Part shown: in pieces, positions 22,688 to 34,201 of the stretch
Layout of the letters: each line of letters begins with the position of its first letter
How positions within the stretch are numbered: position 1 is the first letter of the stretch
Assembly: GCF_003589595.1 (NCBI RefSeq)
Contig: NW_020654289.1
Location: 2,838,334-2,902,333, forward strand
Direction: 5' to 3'
DNA: 64,000 nucleotides
Origin: Hyposmocoma kahamanoa
Lineage: Eukaryota > Arthropoda > Insecta > Lepidoptera > Cosmopterigidae
Program-made: the position numbers and the translations under genes
The notes under the pieces: model-generated
What the model was told of the DNA's origin: nothing
Seen by the model: only the letters and a program-made list of their open reading frames with translations
Database searches by the model: none

Positions 22688-23750
22688 GTAAGTAATAGTT
22701 ATTTAATATTGTCCGTTATCAAAATTATAGTATTCTTGAAACTAGGACACATTTTTAACTAAGTTCAAATATACTATAGCATGTCAGTATGTGTGTGTAA
22801 AATATGTGACTGTACGTGTGCATATCTTTTTAGTAATTGTAAAATTACCGATAGTAGATTTTTGTTTGCGTGAAAATGATACCATACATCCGGACCAGAT
22901 GGTATGCCTGTACTGGGATGTGTACTCACTGACCTATGGACTATCTTCAAACATCTTATTTTTAGTTACCTGCTGCTTCTACTGTTCTAGCACCCTTTGA
23001 CACTTTAGTTATTTCCGATTGTGAGGTACATACTTCTTAGTAGGTTTTATGAAAGGTACCAAAAACCTTATCTCAATTCCTTCAAACGACGTGTTAAGGA
23101 ACATTTAACTCCTTAGTCACGTTTTTTCTATCCAATCCCTTCATTTATTCCTATGTTTATTATAATTATGAGTAAAATTTATTATCACATATTATTATCA
23201 ATGTGTATATAAATTATTAGTATTCAACGTGTAATGTATTTGTTGGACGAACTTCCACAAGAAGATATACTTTGGTTGCACTCCCCTTCCAACTCTTAGG
23301 GTCGTATTCCAGAACTCTACTCAGTGCTCAAGTCAGGATTTGAGCAGACTTGAGTATGATTTCAAGCACTGGAAATACGACCCCAAGGGCAAGGACTTGA
23401 GTATGATTTTCAGTGCTCACTGCAATACTCAAGTCCTGACTTGAGTATTGAGTAGAGTTCTGGAATACGACCCTTAAATTAGTTGTACATTAGCTTATAG
23501 CATGATACTTAGAATATTTAATTAAAAAAGATTTACCTACACAAAATACTACCAATAATGGCATAATACTGATTTTTCATTAAAATATTTTTAACATTAT
23601 TAGTGACCGCTTTTAGATTGAAAAGTTCCTTCTATAATTTTTCGTATTTCATCATCATCAGCTTACACACATCTACTGCTGGAATATCTAATATTAATTA
23701 TTTCCAAATAACGTAATTTCTTATGTAGCTTTTCTATTATCGATTTTCAG
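22688..23750 (+). other. Receptor intron 1
   Basis: GTAAGT donor, CGATTTTCAG acceptor. Holds the Harbinger-like MITE at 23299-23473; the remainder is unremarkable. Confidence 0.8.
23299..23473. mobile_element. PIF/Harbinger-like MITE (175 bp, TTA TSD)
   Basis: Terminal inverted repeats of about 25 bp, GGGTCGTATTCCAGAACTCT..., and TTA directly repeated at 23296-23298 and 23474-23476. A 3-bp TTA/TAA target and GGG terminus fit PIF/Harbinger. Internal sequence is built of CAAGTC/CTTGAG palindromes. Confidence 0.8.
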
Positions 23751-23944
23751 GTGTGAAACTGCTCGAAGCAAATCCAGACGTAAAGCGTCTATACGATGAT
23801 TTACTCAGTAACTACAACCGCCTTATACGGCCAGTCACAAACGTGAGCGATATCTTAACCGTGAGACTTGGCTTAAAACTGTCCCAGCTGATGGAAGTTA
23901 ATTTAAAGAACCAAGTTATGACCACAAATTTATGGGTAGAACAG
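23751..23944 (+). CDS. nAChRalpha8: nAChR alpha8 exon 2: N-terminal helix and first beta strands
   Basis: Codes residues 19-82 of the precursor after completing Gly18. The sequence [23 protein letters not shown] is the signature N-terminal alpha-helix of insect alpha1-4/alpha8/beta subunits. It continues [20 protein letters not shown] to TTNLWVEQ. Trp79 in NLWVEQ lies in the conserved loop D region. It ends phase 0 before GTACGT. Confidence 0.95.
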
Positions 23945-24099
23945 GTACGTCGAGTTTTTAAGTTTTCGTGATTGTTACACATTGAAGTGAAACTATTTTT
24001 TCGAATAGCACGATTTAGGTCTTTTATTACATGCACGAATATTTGTATTCTATTATAAAAAAAAGCAAAGAATATTGTACTTTATGTGACTGTTACATA

Positions 24100-24474
24100 C
24101 TTAGAATAATAACGCATAGAAACCTAGTCCGCACACGCTAAGTGAGGCAAATTGAAGCGCGCCCAAAGGGCCTACTAGCGGGCGGGCCTTCAGTGCTCAA
24201 GGTCAACTTGCATCGCGAACAGATCAAGAATTTTAGCTAAAATGACGAAATATGCGGTAAATGAGTGTAAAAATGCGTCAGACAAACATAAAATAGATAC
24301 TAACATCACATTCCACAAGGAAGTAACGCGTTTCAACTTGTATTTTTATATAAATATTCACTAAAACCGAAAATTAACCTGCTACTAAAACTAGCCTACA
24401 TGAATTTGATTTTTGCCTCACTTGTGACAGTTCGTTTGATATGAAACTATCATTCTATGCGTTATTATTCTAAG
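24100..24474. mobile_element. hAT-like MITE, copy 2 (375 bp, 8-bp TSD)
   Basis: Same family as 18116-18491, in inverse orientation. TSD GTTACATA at 24092-24099 and 24475-24482. Non-coding. Confidence 0.9.
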
Positions 24475-24974
24475 GTTACATAATGAAAGGCATTATAATA
24501 CGAATGAGGGTTTATGAAACGAGCCGACAGGCGAGTATAAAAACATCTCACGAATGTTTTAATGCCTAATTATCTAACAGTCACATATTATAAGCTCTCT
24601 GTGATGTGTTCAGGAACCGCATGTTACGACTGGCGAAATGGCGGCAAATAAAATTTTTTATCACGCATGTCACCAAAGAGAATTTAAGCACTACGTTTAC
24701 ATGTCACTCAACCGTAGTTTTTATTTTTAATTCATAGACAAACTAGAATCGATCCCAACTGTCATATCGTTCGATATCAAGTGCTTAGAGGATGGAAAAA
24801 AATAAAAGAAATCAAGTGACGTGTGAAATTGTCAAAATTTTTTCCTATTGACATTTCATTTCGAATAAAATTTCATCTCGACTGATATTAGAATTGAGGT
24901 CCAACTAAATTGCTTTGTTTTTCAGAGATGTTTGAAATTTGAATGTAATAATAATTTTTTTTGATTTTTTTTAT

Positions 24975-25245
24975 TAAGGCTTTGGCAAAGCCATCAGCCT
25001 AAACATGAAGTTTAAATATGTTTCTACATATGGCCGCCACAAAGAGGATAGGCAATTTGAGGCGGCGTGCTTGGATTAAAACGGGCCGATACGGGTATTT
25101 TAGTTCGAGATTCGTATAATTTCGCGTTTTAATCTTGGATTAAGGCACAATAGCACTATCCTATTCCACTTTAAACTAGATTTCACAAAGTAATTGAGAG
25201 TCAAAATAAAAACGACACTTTTCCCTCCAAAAGGTCCAGAGCGAA
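24975..25245 (-). repeat. Dispersed repeat family F, minus strand
   Basis: Inverse of 12880-13200, from GGCTTTGGCAAAGCC to AGGTCCAGAGCGAATTCCAT. Confidence 0.75.
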
Positions 25246-25404
25246 TTCCATGTAATAATAACATTGAATTCGATGTTACTATGAAGCAATATAACATTTT
25301 CACAGATAAGAAATTTTTAATTTTAATTTTTAATTTTTGCTGGTCGTAATTTGCGGTTTTTGAACACATTGTAGAGAGTTTATGTGTGTGTAGATAAATG
25401 ATAT

Positions 25405-25498
25405 GAAGCTCTGAGTGACATTGCAACTGCTATGGGCAGACGTGTTGCTTACAACCAAAAGCACGACTTGTTTGTACCGTTTCTTGATATCGTAAAAA
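25405..25498 (-). repeat. Repeat family B fragment
   Basis: AGCTCTGAGTGACATTGCAA..GACTTGTTTGTACCG matches the B core in the same orientation as 5862-6058. Confidence 0.65.
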
Positions 25499-25602
25499 AA
25501 TATTTTAAATTATTTTATAAGTACTATTATAGACTGGGTGATGCCTTTGCCATCTGAGTCAGCTTCACAGCCTCTCATGGTCACTCATGAAACCGGTCAA
25601 AT

Positions 25603-25853
25603 AGTAATAATAATAATAACGCACACACTCAACATAGCCCCGCATTAGGGCAACCATAGATATAGGAAGGGAAACCCTGTGTTGCGGGTGCCATGGACAC
25701 ACACATAGACAACCACAAATTACACCCAAACTCACGAGAGAAATAAATGTAGGCCATACAAATATATCTCCCTGCCCGGCAATCGAACCTGGGATCTCTG
25801 CATGGCAGTGACCTCCGTGGCCGAACGGCTACCATGAAAATACCCGAAATGTT
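25603..25853 (-). repeat. tRNA-derived SINE (family C), minus strand
   Basis: Read on the - strand: a head with A-box TGGCCGAACGG, B-box GGTTCGATTGC, a body ending in the shared CCATGGCACCCGCAACACAG.. segment and a (TTA)n tail. The same element is at 41119-41349 (+) and truncated at 28580-28716 (+). Open frames in it come from the SINE. Confidence 0.85.
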
Positions 25854-25927
25854 GGTTTTTTTTGAAAAAACAAATATAAGACACTTTAATCCGAAAATGG
25901 TATACGTAATAATACAAAAACAGTACA

Positions 25928-26136
25928 GAGCAGTCAGTACTAAAAATCGACCTCAAAAGTCATTCATCCCTTACCACCCTTAGAGGTGGAATATTTTGGG
26001 ACTACATCTGAGGTACCCTCTTTGAAAAAAAAAGAGAATCATCAAAATCGGTTCACAAATGAGTTATCACGTAACATACACACAAAAAAAACATGCAGTC
26101 GAACTCAACCTCCTCCTTTTTTGAAGTCGGTTAAAA
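25928..26136 (-). repeat. Internally deleted MITE family A copy
   Basis: TCAGTACTAAAAATCGACCT at left, TTTTTGAAGTCGGTTAAAA at right, about half the full length. Confidence 0.75.
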
Positions 26137-26546
26137 ACTACTTATCATAATGATCTTATAATAAAATAAACCTTCATTTATAGTTGAATCCTTTTTGTAG
26201 ATTTTATGAAAAATGTGAGTTGAAAAAAGTTTTTAGTTTTTCCTTGAATTGCTAAGTCAGATGCATTATAATTCATTATTTATATATTTTTATATTTATA
26301 CCTTGTATTAAGACATTTTTTACAAATCTGGTTTTATTTGTTATTCGTTCATGTTAATTTCTCGTGATGTATTTGTCTAATCTTTTGTATTTGTACATTC
26401 AACTTACACTACTTATTATCGACTTCTTGAATTATGAGTCTCTAGTGGATACCCGTTTACCCGCGGTAATTCCTAAACATGGCAAGGGCCTATTTAGTTT
26501 GGAGACCTTTTACATTGCATTTAATTTTCGTCTCTAATAATTTCAG

Positions 26547-26675
26547 AAATGGTACGACTACAAACTTACGTGGAACCCTGAGGAATATGGCGGTGTGGAG
26601 ATGCTGTATGTTCCGTCTGAACACATCTGGTTGCCAGACATTGTACTGTACAACAACTGGGACGGAAATTATGAG
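26547..26675 (+). CDS. nAChRalpha8: nAChR alpha8 exon 3: loops D/A
   Basis: Residues 83-125. The acceptor ATTTCAG precedes AAATGGTACG and the donor is GAG|GTAAAA. It reads [20 protein letters not shown], then [23 protein letters not shown]. The WxPDxxLYN motif (Trp110, Tyr117) is loop A of the acetylcholine site. 43 codons, phase 0 at both ends. Confidence 0.96.
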
Positions 26676-26892
26676 GTAAAAAATTTTTCTTTAAATCCTT
26701 TGGGTTCTTTATTGGTTTACGTCTAATATGCAAACCACCCTATCCTGAAATGTTTTTGCAATAGTATTTTGTCTATTAGGACTTACTTTTAATAGCTCTA
26801 GTTTTGTATTTTTTTACCGTCCGTGATACATACAATGTTTTTCATCTTAATTGCGAGGAAATAAATATAATGTTTCTATAAGATGGCGCTAC

Positions 26893-27078
26893 GGCTAAGA
26901 AGTCGTTGAAAAACCAAATACAAAGATACGACAACAACCACATAGAAAAATTCGTGAGATCCGTTGGTTTGTTCCGTGGCTTAGTTGGTATAGCGTCTGG
27001 CACGGTATGCTAGAAAACGTTGGCCGGATCGAAGGAATTTTTTCTGAGTGTTCCATCTTTGTATTAATGATTATAATA
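26893..27078 (+). repeat. tRNA-derived SINE family D
   Basis: GTGGCTTAGTTGGTATAGCG (A-box), degraded B-box (only GTTGGCCGGATC remains), then GAATTTTTTCTGAGTGTTCC. Directly followed by the hairpin 27088-27133. Confidence 0.8.
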
Positions 27079-27087
27079 AATACATCC

Positions 27088-27133
27088 TTTATTTCTTGTA
27101 TGAATAAATATGGTTATTCATACAAGAAATAAA
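27088..27133. repeat. Perfect 20-bp inverted repeat, 6-nt loop
   Basis: TTTATTTCTTGTATGAATAA (27088-27107) pairs with 27114-27133. Confidence 0.85.
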
Positions 27134-27751
27134 ACCATATGGTTCACAACACAACAATTACGGCTTTTGCAAATGGCGGATATTTTTTTTTTATATTAAC
27201 TGATGATCAACTAGCAATTCTTCCATAGATAATACAATTCGAACTAAAATGTTGTAAAAAGCAAAGACAGCAAATACAGCCATGATGAATTGTAAAAAAA
27301 ATCGCTGAAATTTTTATACAGAAAATAATTAAAATCAATTATAAGAACTTCTTAATAATAAATTAGTAGTATGTGGCTGAATTGCAATAAAATTTTTGTT
27401 TAGATAACATTTTAAGCGAATGTTTTAATTTTGAACTTAGGCCTCCTTGCTTGAACCTGACCTATGTAAAAATACTCCTTACCGACCATGGCTGTAATGA
27501 GAAGAAAAGTGACCCGAGGTTCTTATTTGGGGCATTATAGACAAGTTAGCCACAATGCAAGTATACTCTATTTACGAGCAAGTGTGATGAAAAAGAAATT
27601 GCTGCATATTGTACATAAAGAAATAAATAACGCACGTACTCATAGCATTTGGATGACAAAAATCCGTGGTAATGACCGTTCGGATCATACAGGTTGTTTC
27701 TATCTGTGCATCTATTGCATCAATAAGATTTTTTGTTATTATACCAAGTGA

Positions 27752-27920
27752 CGGGACGAACAAGTTGTGCACCTGATGGTAAGCGACACGCCTGTCCATA
27801 ACAGTTGCAGTACCGCTCAGAGCTTTAAATCACACAGATCTGAGGGGCAAGTTGACAAGTCTCATGTCCTTGTAATTTCACCAGCACCCATTCCCTTCAA
27901 AACTGCTTGACGACAGAAAT
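27752..27920 (+). repeat. Repeat family B, plus strand
   Basis: GACGGGACGAACAAGTTGTG..CCTGATGGTAAGCG..ACAGTTGCAGTACCGCTCAG matches the B core. The trailing ATTTCACCAGCACCC is also shared. Confidence 0.7.
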
Positions 27921-28291
27921 AGATAAGGTGACAGTACTTCCCTTTCGGCTGCTTAGCGGTGGCAACCGGTAGTCGAGCAGAGCACGACGGGAAGTGAGCG
28001 TCCTACTACTTTGGTACTAATTTGGAAAATAGGATCGTGCTGTACCTACGTGCTCCCGGGGCGGCTCACGTACGGAGACTTACAGAGAATCGCGTGAAGT
28101 CCGTGCAAACGGGCTGATCTTAGATGGTCCCTGTGCGGGTTCGCTCGCACAGATCATAGTGCCCTTCCCACATAAGCAAGAGGTTGATAGGGTTAGGAGG
28201 TTGACTATAAACAAAACTTGTTTTTAACTTATGTTGTATTTTACATTTTATATTTTGCTCAAATTTAAACTTTTTACGTCATTTTTTTCAG

Positions 28292-28453
28292 GTGACCCTA
28301 ATGACGAAAGCTACTCTCAAGTACACTGGCGAGGTGAACTGGAAACCGCCTGCAATATACAAGTCTTCGTGTGAGATTAACGTTGAATATTTTCCCTTCG
28401 ATGAACAAACTTGTTTTATGAAGTTCGGTTCTTGGACTTATAACGGAGCTCAG
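28292..28453 (+). CDS. nAChRalpha8: nAChR alpha8 exon 4: Cys-loop and loop B
   Basis: Residues 126-179, phase 0 to phase 0, between TTTTTTTCAG and GTATGT. Contains the signature Cys-loop, Cys152 to Cys166 with exactly 13 residues between ([13 protein letters not shown]), and GSWTYNG, where Trp173 is the loop B tryptophan that makes the cation-pi contact with agonist. PPAIYKSSC is conserved in insect subunits. Confidence 0.97.
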
Positions 28454-28579
28454 GTATGTATCTCTCATTACATAAGCTTATTATAATGAACACTGACCTT
28501 TAAAAAAACGTGTTTTAATACTTAATATTTCTTTATTTCAAAAATGTACAAATAAGGTGTAAGTAAAAAGAGTAAAGTC

Positions 28580-28716
28580 GATTCTCGGGCCGGGAGAAAT
28601 ATTTGTGTGGCTTGTATTTGTTTCTCTCATTAGTTTGGGTTTAATTTATGGTTGTCTACCTATGTGTGTGTCCATGTTAACCGCGATATAGGGTTTCCCT
28701 AGTGCAGGGATTTGAG
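28580..28716 (+). repeat. SINE family C, 5'-truncated
   Basis: It starts inside the head (CGGGCCGGGAGAAATATTTG) and runs to GATATAGGGTTTCCCTAGTG. The A-box part is lost. Confidence 0.75.
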
Positions 28717-28748
28717 AGTGTAAAAAAAATATTTCAAAAAAGAAAAAA

Positions 28749-28934
28749 GGCTAAAAAGCCGTTGAAAAAACCATATAGAAAGACACGATAACAAGCTCAT
28801 AGGAAAATTCGTGAGGTCCGCTGGTTCGTTCTGTGGCTTAGTTGGCATAGCGTCTGCCACGGTTTGCTAGAAGACCTAGAGGATCGAATGAATTTTTGCT
28901 GAGTGTTCGATCTTTGTATTAATAATTATAAAGA
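28749..28934 (+). repeat. tRNA-derived SINE family D
   Basis: CTAAAAAGCCGTTGAAAAAA to TGTATTAATAATTAT with an A-box GTGGCTTAGTTGGCATAGCG; the B-box region is mutated. Confidence 0.8.
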
Positions 28935-29527
28935 AAGAATTTTATAAAAAAAAATATTTCTTTTCCTGTAGCTTTATAAACGAATGTTTAAACCTATAGT
29001 TGTTTAAACAGTTAAAGGAATGTATATCGCAACATAAAACGGTTATAAGATACTTAAACGCATTGCGTATAGTATGTCTTTATTTTCTTTATTGCACGCT
29101 GTACAAAATAGTAGGTAATTTAAATTGCTGGAACATCTTGTGTAGAGGTATCGAGATCGTATATTGTTAAAAAAAATTCTATTAAGTGCCTTGATAGACA
29201 AACATGATTAAAGTAATTTTTTTGCAGTACAATCGCTAAAATAGCGGACATGCTCCTGTTTATCATTTGAATTTATTTTTAGTTGAGTCTATACTCGCGG
29301 GAAAACATCGGGTGTATTGTAACGGGGGACGGTACAATTATCGTATATATGTACGGTATATTAATAAGTTTATTGTAAAGCTGTAGTGGTATTATAAGTT
29401 AAGGGCCGACTTCATTTACCATCAGCATGCTTAGCACTATCAAGTGGGGTCGATCTTTAATGTGAAAATGCAATAAGTACTAAACTTGTAACCTCATAAA
29501 ACATACGACCATTTCTGTAACTTACAG

Positions 29528-29684
29528 GTGGACTTAAAGCACATGGACCAGTCCCCAGGGAGCAGTTTAGTTCACGTCGGTATAGACCTAAGCGAATTCT
29601 ACCTATCGGTGGAGTGGGATATTCTAGAAGTGCCTGCTACCAGAAACGAAGAGTACTATCCTTGTTGTACTGAGCCTTTTTCAG
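29528..29684 (+). CDS. nAChRalpha8: nAChR alpha8 exon 5: loop C with vicinal cysteines
   Basis: Residues 180-231 plus one base; acceptor TTACAG, donor G|GTGACA. VDLKHMDQ..VGIDLSEFYLSVEWDILEVP leads to EEYYPCCTEPFS. The adjacent Cys225-Cys226 define an alpha-type subunit and cap the agonist pocket. The aromatic after the cysteines is Phe230, where most alpha subunits have Tyr (CCxEPY). By my recollection Drosophila beta2 (SBD) has the same context with the cysteines replaced (YYPDTLEPFSD), which is why I call this alpha8, its ortholog. Confidence 0.97.
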
Positions 29685-29959
29685 GTGACAAATAGAACTC
29701 TATATATCTTCTCCCAGAAACGCTATTCCTCCAACCTACGATACAATAATCGTTCAAAAACCGAGCTAAACGTATTATGGAGAAATCTGTAAGAAACGTT
29801 TTCGATTGTGCTGTAGAAATTACACATACCTATCGCAAGAGTGTCTTTTTACGATAATTGCTGGTTCCATGTGGAAATCAGACGCTTAGTACTCTTCTTC
29901 GAATGTCAATATTGCACCAGAAGTTGGATGCAGAGCAATGCCCAATAGATTTGCGACAA

Positions 29960-30150
29960 GACATAAAAAACTTCGTAAGGTCTGGTGGTTCTTTCCGTAG
30001 CTCAGTTAGGAGACCGTTTGACACGGTGCGCTTGAAGGCGCTGGTTCGAATCCAGTCCCTCGAAGCAATTTTCTTACCGTTCGATCTTATTAATAATTAA
30101 AACAAATTAGTGGAATAATTTCACAAAAAAATTGAACATCATGGTAGTAA
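29960..30150 (+). repeat. tRNA-derived SINE family D with intact boxes
   Basis: A-box GTAGCTCAGTTAGGAGACCG and perfect B-box GGTTCGAATCC, then the D-family body. tRNA prediction software might call it a tRNA pseudogene; the acceptor stem does not close. Confidence 0.8.
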
Positions 30151-30189
30151 GATATCGTGATAATCAATAATAACTAAATAACTTTTTAA

Positions 30190-30463
30190 TAGAAAAAACT
30201 AACCCCAAAAGTTTACATTGGAATTACATCTATTTGCCAAGTTTTATTGCGATCGGTTACCGGAAAGTGCGCGAACCTGATTCATCCCCTAGTTTCCCTT
30301 AAAGGTGGAATATTTCCTTCCAATTGGGACCAATACAGAAGTACCCTCTTTCTAACAAAAAAGAATCATCAAAATCGGTCCCCAAATGCCGGCGTAATCG
30401 CGTATAATATACGTACAAAAAATACAGTCAAATTGAGACCCTCTTTTTTTGGAGCCGGTTTAA
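30190..30463 (-). repeat. MITE family A, internally deleted
   Basis: AACTAACCCCAAAAGTTTAC at left; TTTTTTGGAGCCGGTTTAAA at right. Confidence 0.7.
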
Positions 30464-30600
30464 AATTACTAACATTTATATAATTAGCACCAAGCAAGCA
30501 AGGAGATAATAAAGTTGTGCTCGTACTGTTGGTTTAATATCTTGATTATTCCTTTAATTTGTTAGCGATGAACAGTTACTTATTTAAATTTTTGTTTCAG

Positions 30601-30728
30601 ATATAACTTTCAAACTAACAATGCGTAGAAAAACGTTATTCTACACTGTAAACCTGATCATTCCGTGTGTAGGACTCACGTTCTTGACTGTACTTGTGTT
30701 TTATCTACCATCTGACTCTGGGGAGAAG
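30601..30728 (+). CDS. nAChRalpha8: nAChR alpha8 exon 6: end of ligand domain and M1
   Basis: It completes Asp232, then codes residues 233-274: [57 protein letters not shown] is the canonical pre-M1/M1 sequence with the conserved Pro253 after II. The exon ends phase 0 after GEK, i.e. at M2 position 0'. The donor is GTATGT. Confidence 0.97.
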
Positions 30729-31129
30729 GTATGTCTGCTTTTTGTACTCTGTGATTTGGTGGATTCAGTAGATGGCTTTGTATATAGAACTTTCAGATAG
30801 TCCAACTTTTGCATATTTGAAAAATAGCGAAATAATAGACGTTATTGTTATTTAGAAGGGGGTTATCACACTTCTCTACGTAGAATCGGCTTGAGCTGGT
30901 CAGAAAAAGCTTTCAGCAAAAAATTCGTTGCTCTTCGGTCCAGACGACTTTTTTAAACCGGCTGGAAACTGGCCCTGTACCCATTACTCAATAGTTACTC
31001 TCTGTCTCAGCTTGAAACAAATAATTAATTACTCGTTCAAATTAAAATTCTCATGATGCAAAAGAAGCTTCATACTTGTCATTGTCTTTTGATATGGTCG
31101 AATATGACTTAGTGTAGTAGGTGCGACGA

Positions 31130-31225
31130 GCTAAGGGTCGGGCGAAATGGCTTGCTTTGGGAGTGGCCTATGTCCAGCAGTGGATTGCGGTACGCTGTTG
31201 ATGATGATGATGATGATGAATATTA
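31130..31225 (+). repeat. LINE-type 3' end with (GAT)n tail
   Basis: GGGCGAAATGGCTTGCTTTG, GCCTATGTCCAGCAGTGGAT and a (GATGAT)n tail form the familiar terminus of RTE-like LINEs in Lepidoptera. No coding sequence is attached. Confidence 0.6.
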
Positions 31226-32799
31226 AGTATTTGACAGAAATTAGACGGATGTCGGAACAAGTACGACAGTAGATCCACGGTTATGGCTTTAAGGAGTGAA
31301 GGCTGTGGAAAGGTGTGTTGACCGTAAGTCGGTTGAAGCATCGTATTGGATAGATTAGTAATGAGACACAGCGTTACCGTGCCTCCTGTTTCCGGTGAGC
31401 GCTGCGAGGAGGCTGTTTTCATGCACCCAATAAGCCGTAACAATTTCCTGCGTGTCACAAATGCTACAAATAACCATCTGTCCCTAGTGGAGACAAAAAC
31501 CCCACTACCTACCTGATTTGATCATCACTCGAGACCAACTACCACCAGGTACTATCGGTGGCCCGATAAGAAAGAATAAAGTCAGCTCAAGCCAATTTTC
31601 ACGCCGACAAGTGTGGTAAGTTCCTAAGTCAATAGGCATTTTGTTGTTTTAATGTAGTGTACCCACTTGTCAGCTCCTGTCCGTCATGTTTACGCCAAGA
31701 TATCACAATGTATATTTATGGAAATATAATCGTAAGTTCATTTATTATTTCGAATTATTACAAGACGTCATCTGAATTAAGCTTCTCTACTGAATTCACT
31801 TATAAGTTCTTACAGTGTTAAATGTAGCGGGATGTTATTTTGTGGTCACAAATCGTACTTTGCATCGAAAGGAAGCTGCTTTTATATCTAGTGCTCTGGT
31901 AATGCTTGCAACTGACAACATGTAGAAAGCAAGAATGTTTAAATATTTTAGTGCTTTTACAATTTAGCTGCTACATTACGCGTGCTTCAATAAAGACCCT
32001 AGGAATCGTAATCTGATTAGGAATCCTATAATTATCCTTCTAAGACCGAGCAAACTACAGTGAGAAAGCGCCGAACGCCCAAAGTACAAAAATGTACTAA
32101 GTACATGTAATTACCGGTGATCGGAATAGATACTTAAATGTACTGTATTCACCTTAACTTCGAAGAACAGCAGAGACAGAAAGTGCAGACTAATTTACGA
32201 CAACATTTTTTGTCCCGAATTTTTTAGGGGTACGGGAAATCACGTAAGTACACTAAAAATTGACGTAAATTTCCCGGCAGTACAATCGCTATCTTAAAAA
32301 ATACTTAATTAGAGTCGCAAATGTCTGTAGGTAATCTTAACAAAACCGGCTTACTTTCGATGTAAATCAAAAGTATAGAGTCTATAGGGGCATGCTATAC
32401 CCTTTTCCATCCCATCCAAATCCATGCAGAAGTAGTCTTTGATCGGTAGCTAGTGTGTGGACGTGTCAGTATCATCCCATGTTATTTTCAACATTATTGT
32501 CTTTCCACTCTCTCGTAAGGACGGAGCAATTTCGTTTGAGAAATATTTTGGTTTTTTGAAGTTACGTTCTACCGTGTGGTTCATTTCGAAAAAGACATAT
32601 CGTGGCTTTTCAAAATATAGTGGTCTAAATCAAAATTGTTAATTGTTTTGCTTTTACAGAAAATCGGAGAAGGCAGTGTGAATATTTAACTAAAATTTCA
32701 AGCGATACACATAGAGTCGATAATATCTCCCTCCGAAATTCCGGAGTGTAAAATAAAAAGTAAAAAATCACAATAAAATAGAATTGAATAATAATTATA

Positions 32800-33245
32800 A
32801 ATAATGTGCCGGACAACCACACCAAATTGCCTGGTATCAAAGTAGGATCTTCCCTGTATGCTACAGGTACCAAAGTAACGGAATTTATTCCAAAGAATAT
32901 TCGCAACATCCAGACCAATATAGAAAAGTATATTTTCCAAATTGGTCAGGAATCGAACCCGAGACGTCCTTATCCAGTGCCCACAGTACACACCTTACCT
33001 ATTTCTGCCGCCATGCAATAATGTCAGCATTATTGTGTTCCGGTTTTGAAGAGCAAGGGTGCTGGTGAAATTGCAGGCACATGGGACTTGTCAACTTATG
33101 TCTCAAGTTGACGGGCGCAGTGGCAGTGCCCCCTCAGATCTTTGCGATTTTAAGCTCTGAGTGGCACCGCAACTGTTATGGACAGCCGTGTAGCTGACCA
33201 TCAGGCGCACGACTTGCTCGTCCCGTCATTTGATGTTGTAAAAAA
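32800..33245 (-). repeat. tRNA-like SINE head joined to repeat B
   Basis: The - strand has a B-box GGTTCGATTCC (about 32950) in a SINE-like segment from 32800 to 32990. It abuts a full repeat B at 33032-33245. ORFs here (32625-33021) are repeat-derived. Confidence 0.6.
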
Positions 33246-33950
33246 AAAAAATAGTTTTCAAACAAATTAAATGACATTCGTCTCTATTTCTGGTTACATG
33301 ATGTAAAATAAGAAATGGCGGAGAAAATTTGACACAGACCCGACGGGGCAGCGCGGCGTGGCATGTTAAACCGCTGGACAATTTTCAAGTTTTGGGATAA
33401 ATAGGAACTTAATAACTATAAGGCTTTAGTTGAAAGCCAAAATTTAGCAGGTTCTTAGTAGTGTTTATATAGAAATATCTCCACATAAAAATGAAGTGCA
33501 AAGTTAAATGTTTTATTCTTAAATAATTTGTTTTAGATTTTTATTTTCGCCTTTTTTCGGGATTTTATTTGACGAGGTAAAGTATATCCCGTTGTGTAAC
33601 GAATTAGCACATTTTTTAGACAGTATCCTTAGGTGTGTCGTATATTTTTATGAGACCGTTATTTTAATTTTAATAGTAACTATTTAAACCATTTGTTCTA
33701 GCAAAACATTTTTTCTCGCTTCTCCTCCAGTGAATGGCCTTAGAATGTGATCGCTAGTACTTTGTCTAATTGAAAATTGCTCCGTTTTTTTAAAAGTATT
33801 GTTAATAAGAATAAATAATATTATAAATAAAGGAACCGACATAATTTTGAAGGTACATTTTTCATAACATTTTACACCACAAGACACTTTACACAATAAT
33901 TTGACATATACCGAGTGTATATAAAGTCGTGCTTACTCTGATTCATGGCA

Positions 33951-34201
33951 TTAAGAGCGCCTTCAGACTAGACGCTTAGTAGACGCGCTGCAATGGCGCG
34001 ACTGTGGCGCGTCTGTAGTGCTTCAGTATTTTTTAATTCACTAAGGCTTCTAACGGACTGCATGTTTGCAGTTAATGCGCGAAGTCATTATCCGAGATCT
34101 CGACTGCATGAAGTTGATCGCAGTAACTGCATGCAATTATTGTATGAAAATTAGTAATGGCGCGGCAGCAGCGCATAAGCGTCTAATTTAAAGCGCCCTA
34201 A
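33951..34201. repeat. Palindromic MITE (GCGCC termini)
   Basis: Ends TTAAGAGCGCC..CTAGACGCTTAG and ..ATAAGCGTCTAATTTAAAGC GCCCTAA are inverted. The core carries the ACTGCATG/TGCAGTTAATGCG motifs of 20040-20520. Confidence 0.75.

Larger units (their letters stand above)
23945..26546 (+). other. Receptor intron 2
   Basis: Contains the hAT-like MITE (24100-24474), repeat F (24975-25245), repeat B (25405-25498), SINE C (25603-25853) and MITE A (25928-26136). No alternative exon was seen. Confidence 0.8.
26676..28291 (+). other. Receptor intron 3
   Basis: Holds SINE D (26893-27078), a 20-bp-arm perfect hairpin (27088-27133) and repeat B (27752-27920). The ORF at 27488-27751 overlaps the repeat and is not a gene. 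Confidence 0.75.
28454..29527 (+). other. Receptor intron 4
   Basis: Contains a truncated SINE C (28580-28716) and SINE D (28749-28934). 28935-29527 is AT-rich with nothing recognised. Confidence 0.75.
29685..30600 (+). other. Receptor intron 5
   Basis: Contains SINE D (29960-30150) and MITE A (30190-30463); nothing else recognised. Confidence 0.75.

Noticed and set aside
29985..30062. tRNA-like sequences (A-box and B-box), also at 2820, 26970, 28830, 41120, 54270 and 54740
   Set aside because: Multi-copy, diverged and followed by shared non-tRNA bodies, so SINE heads and not tRNA genes.
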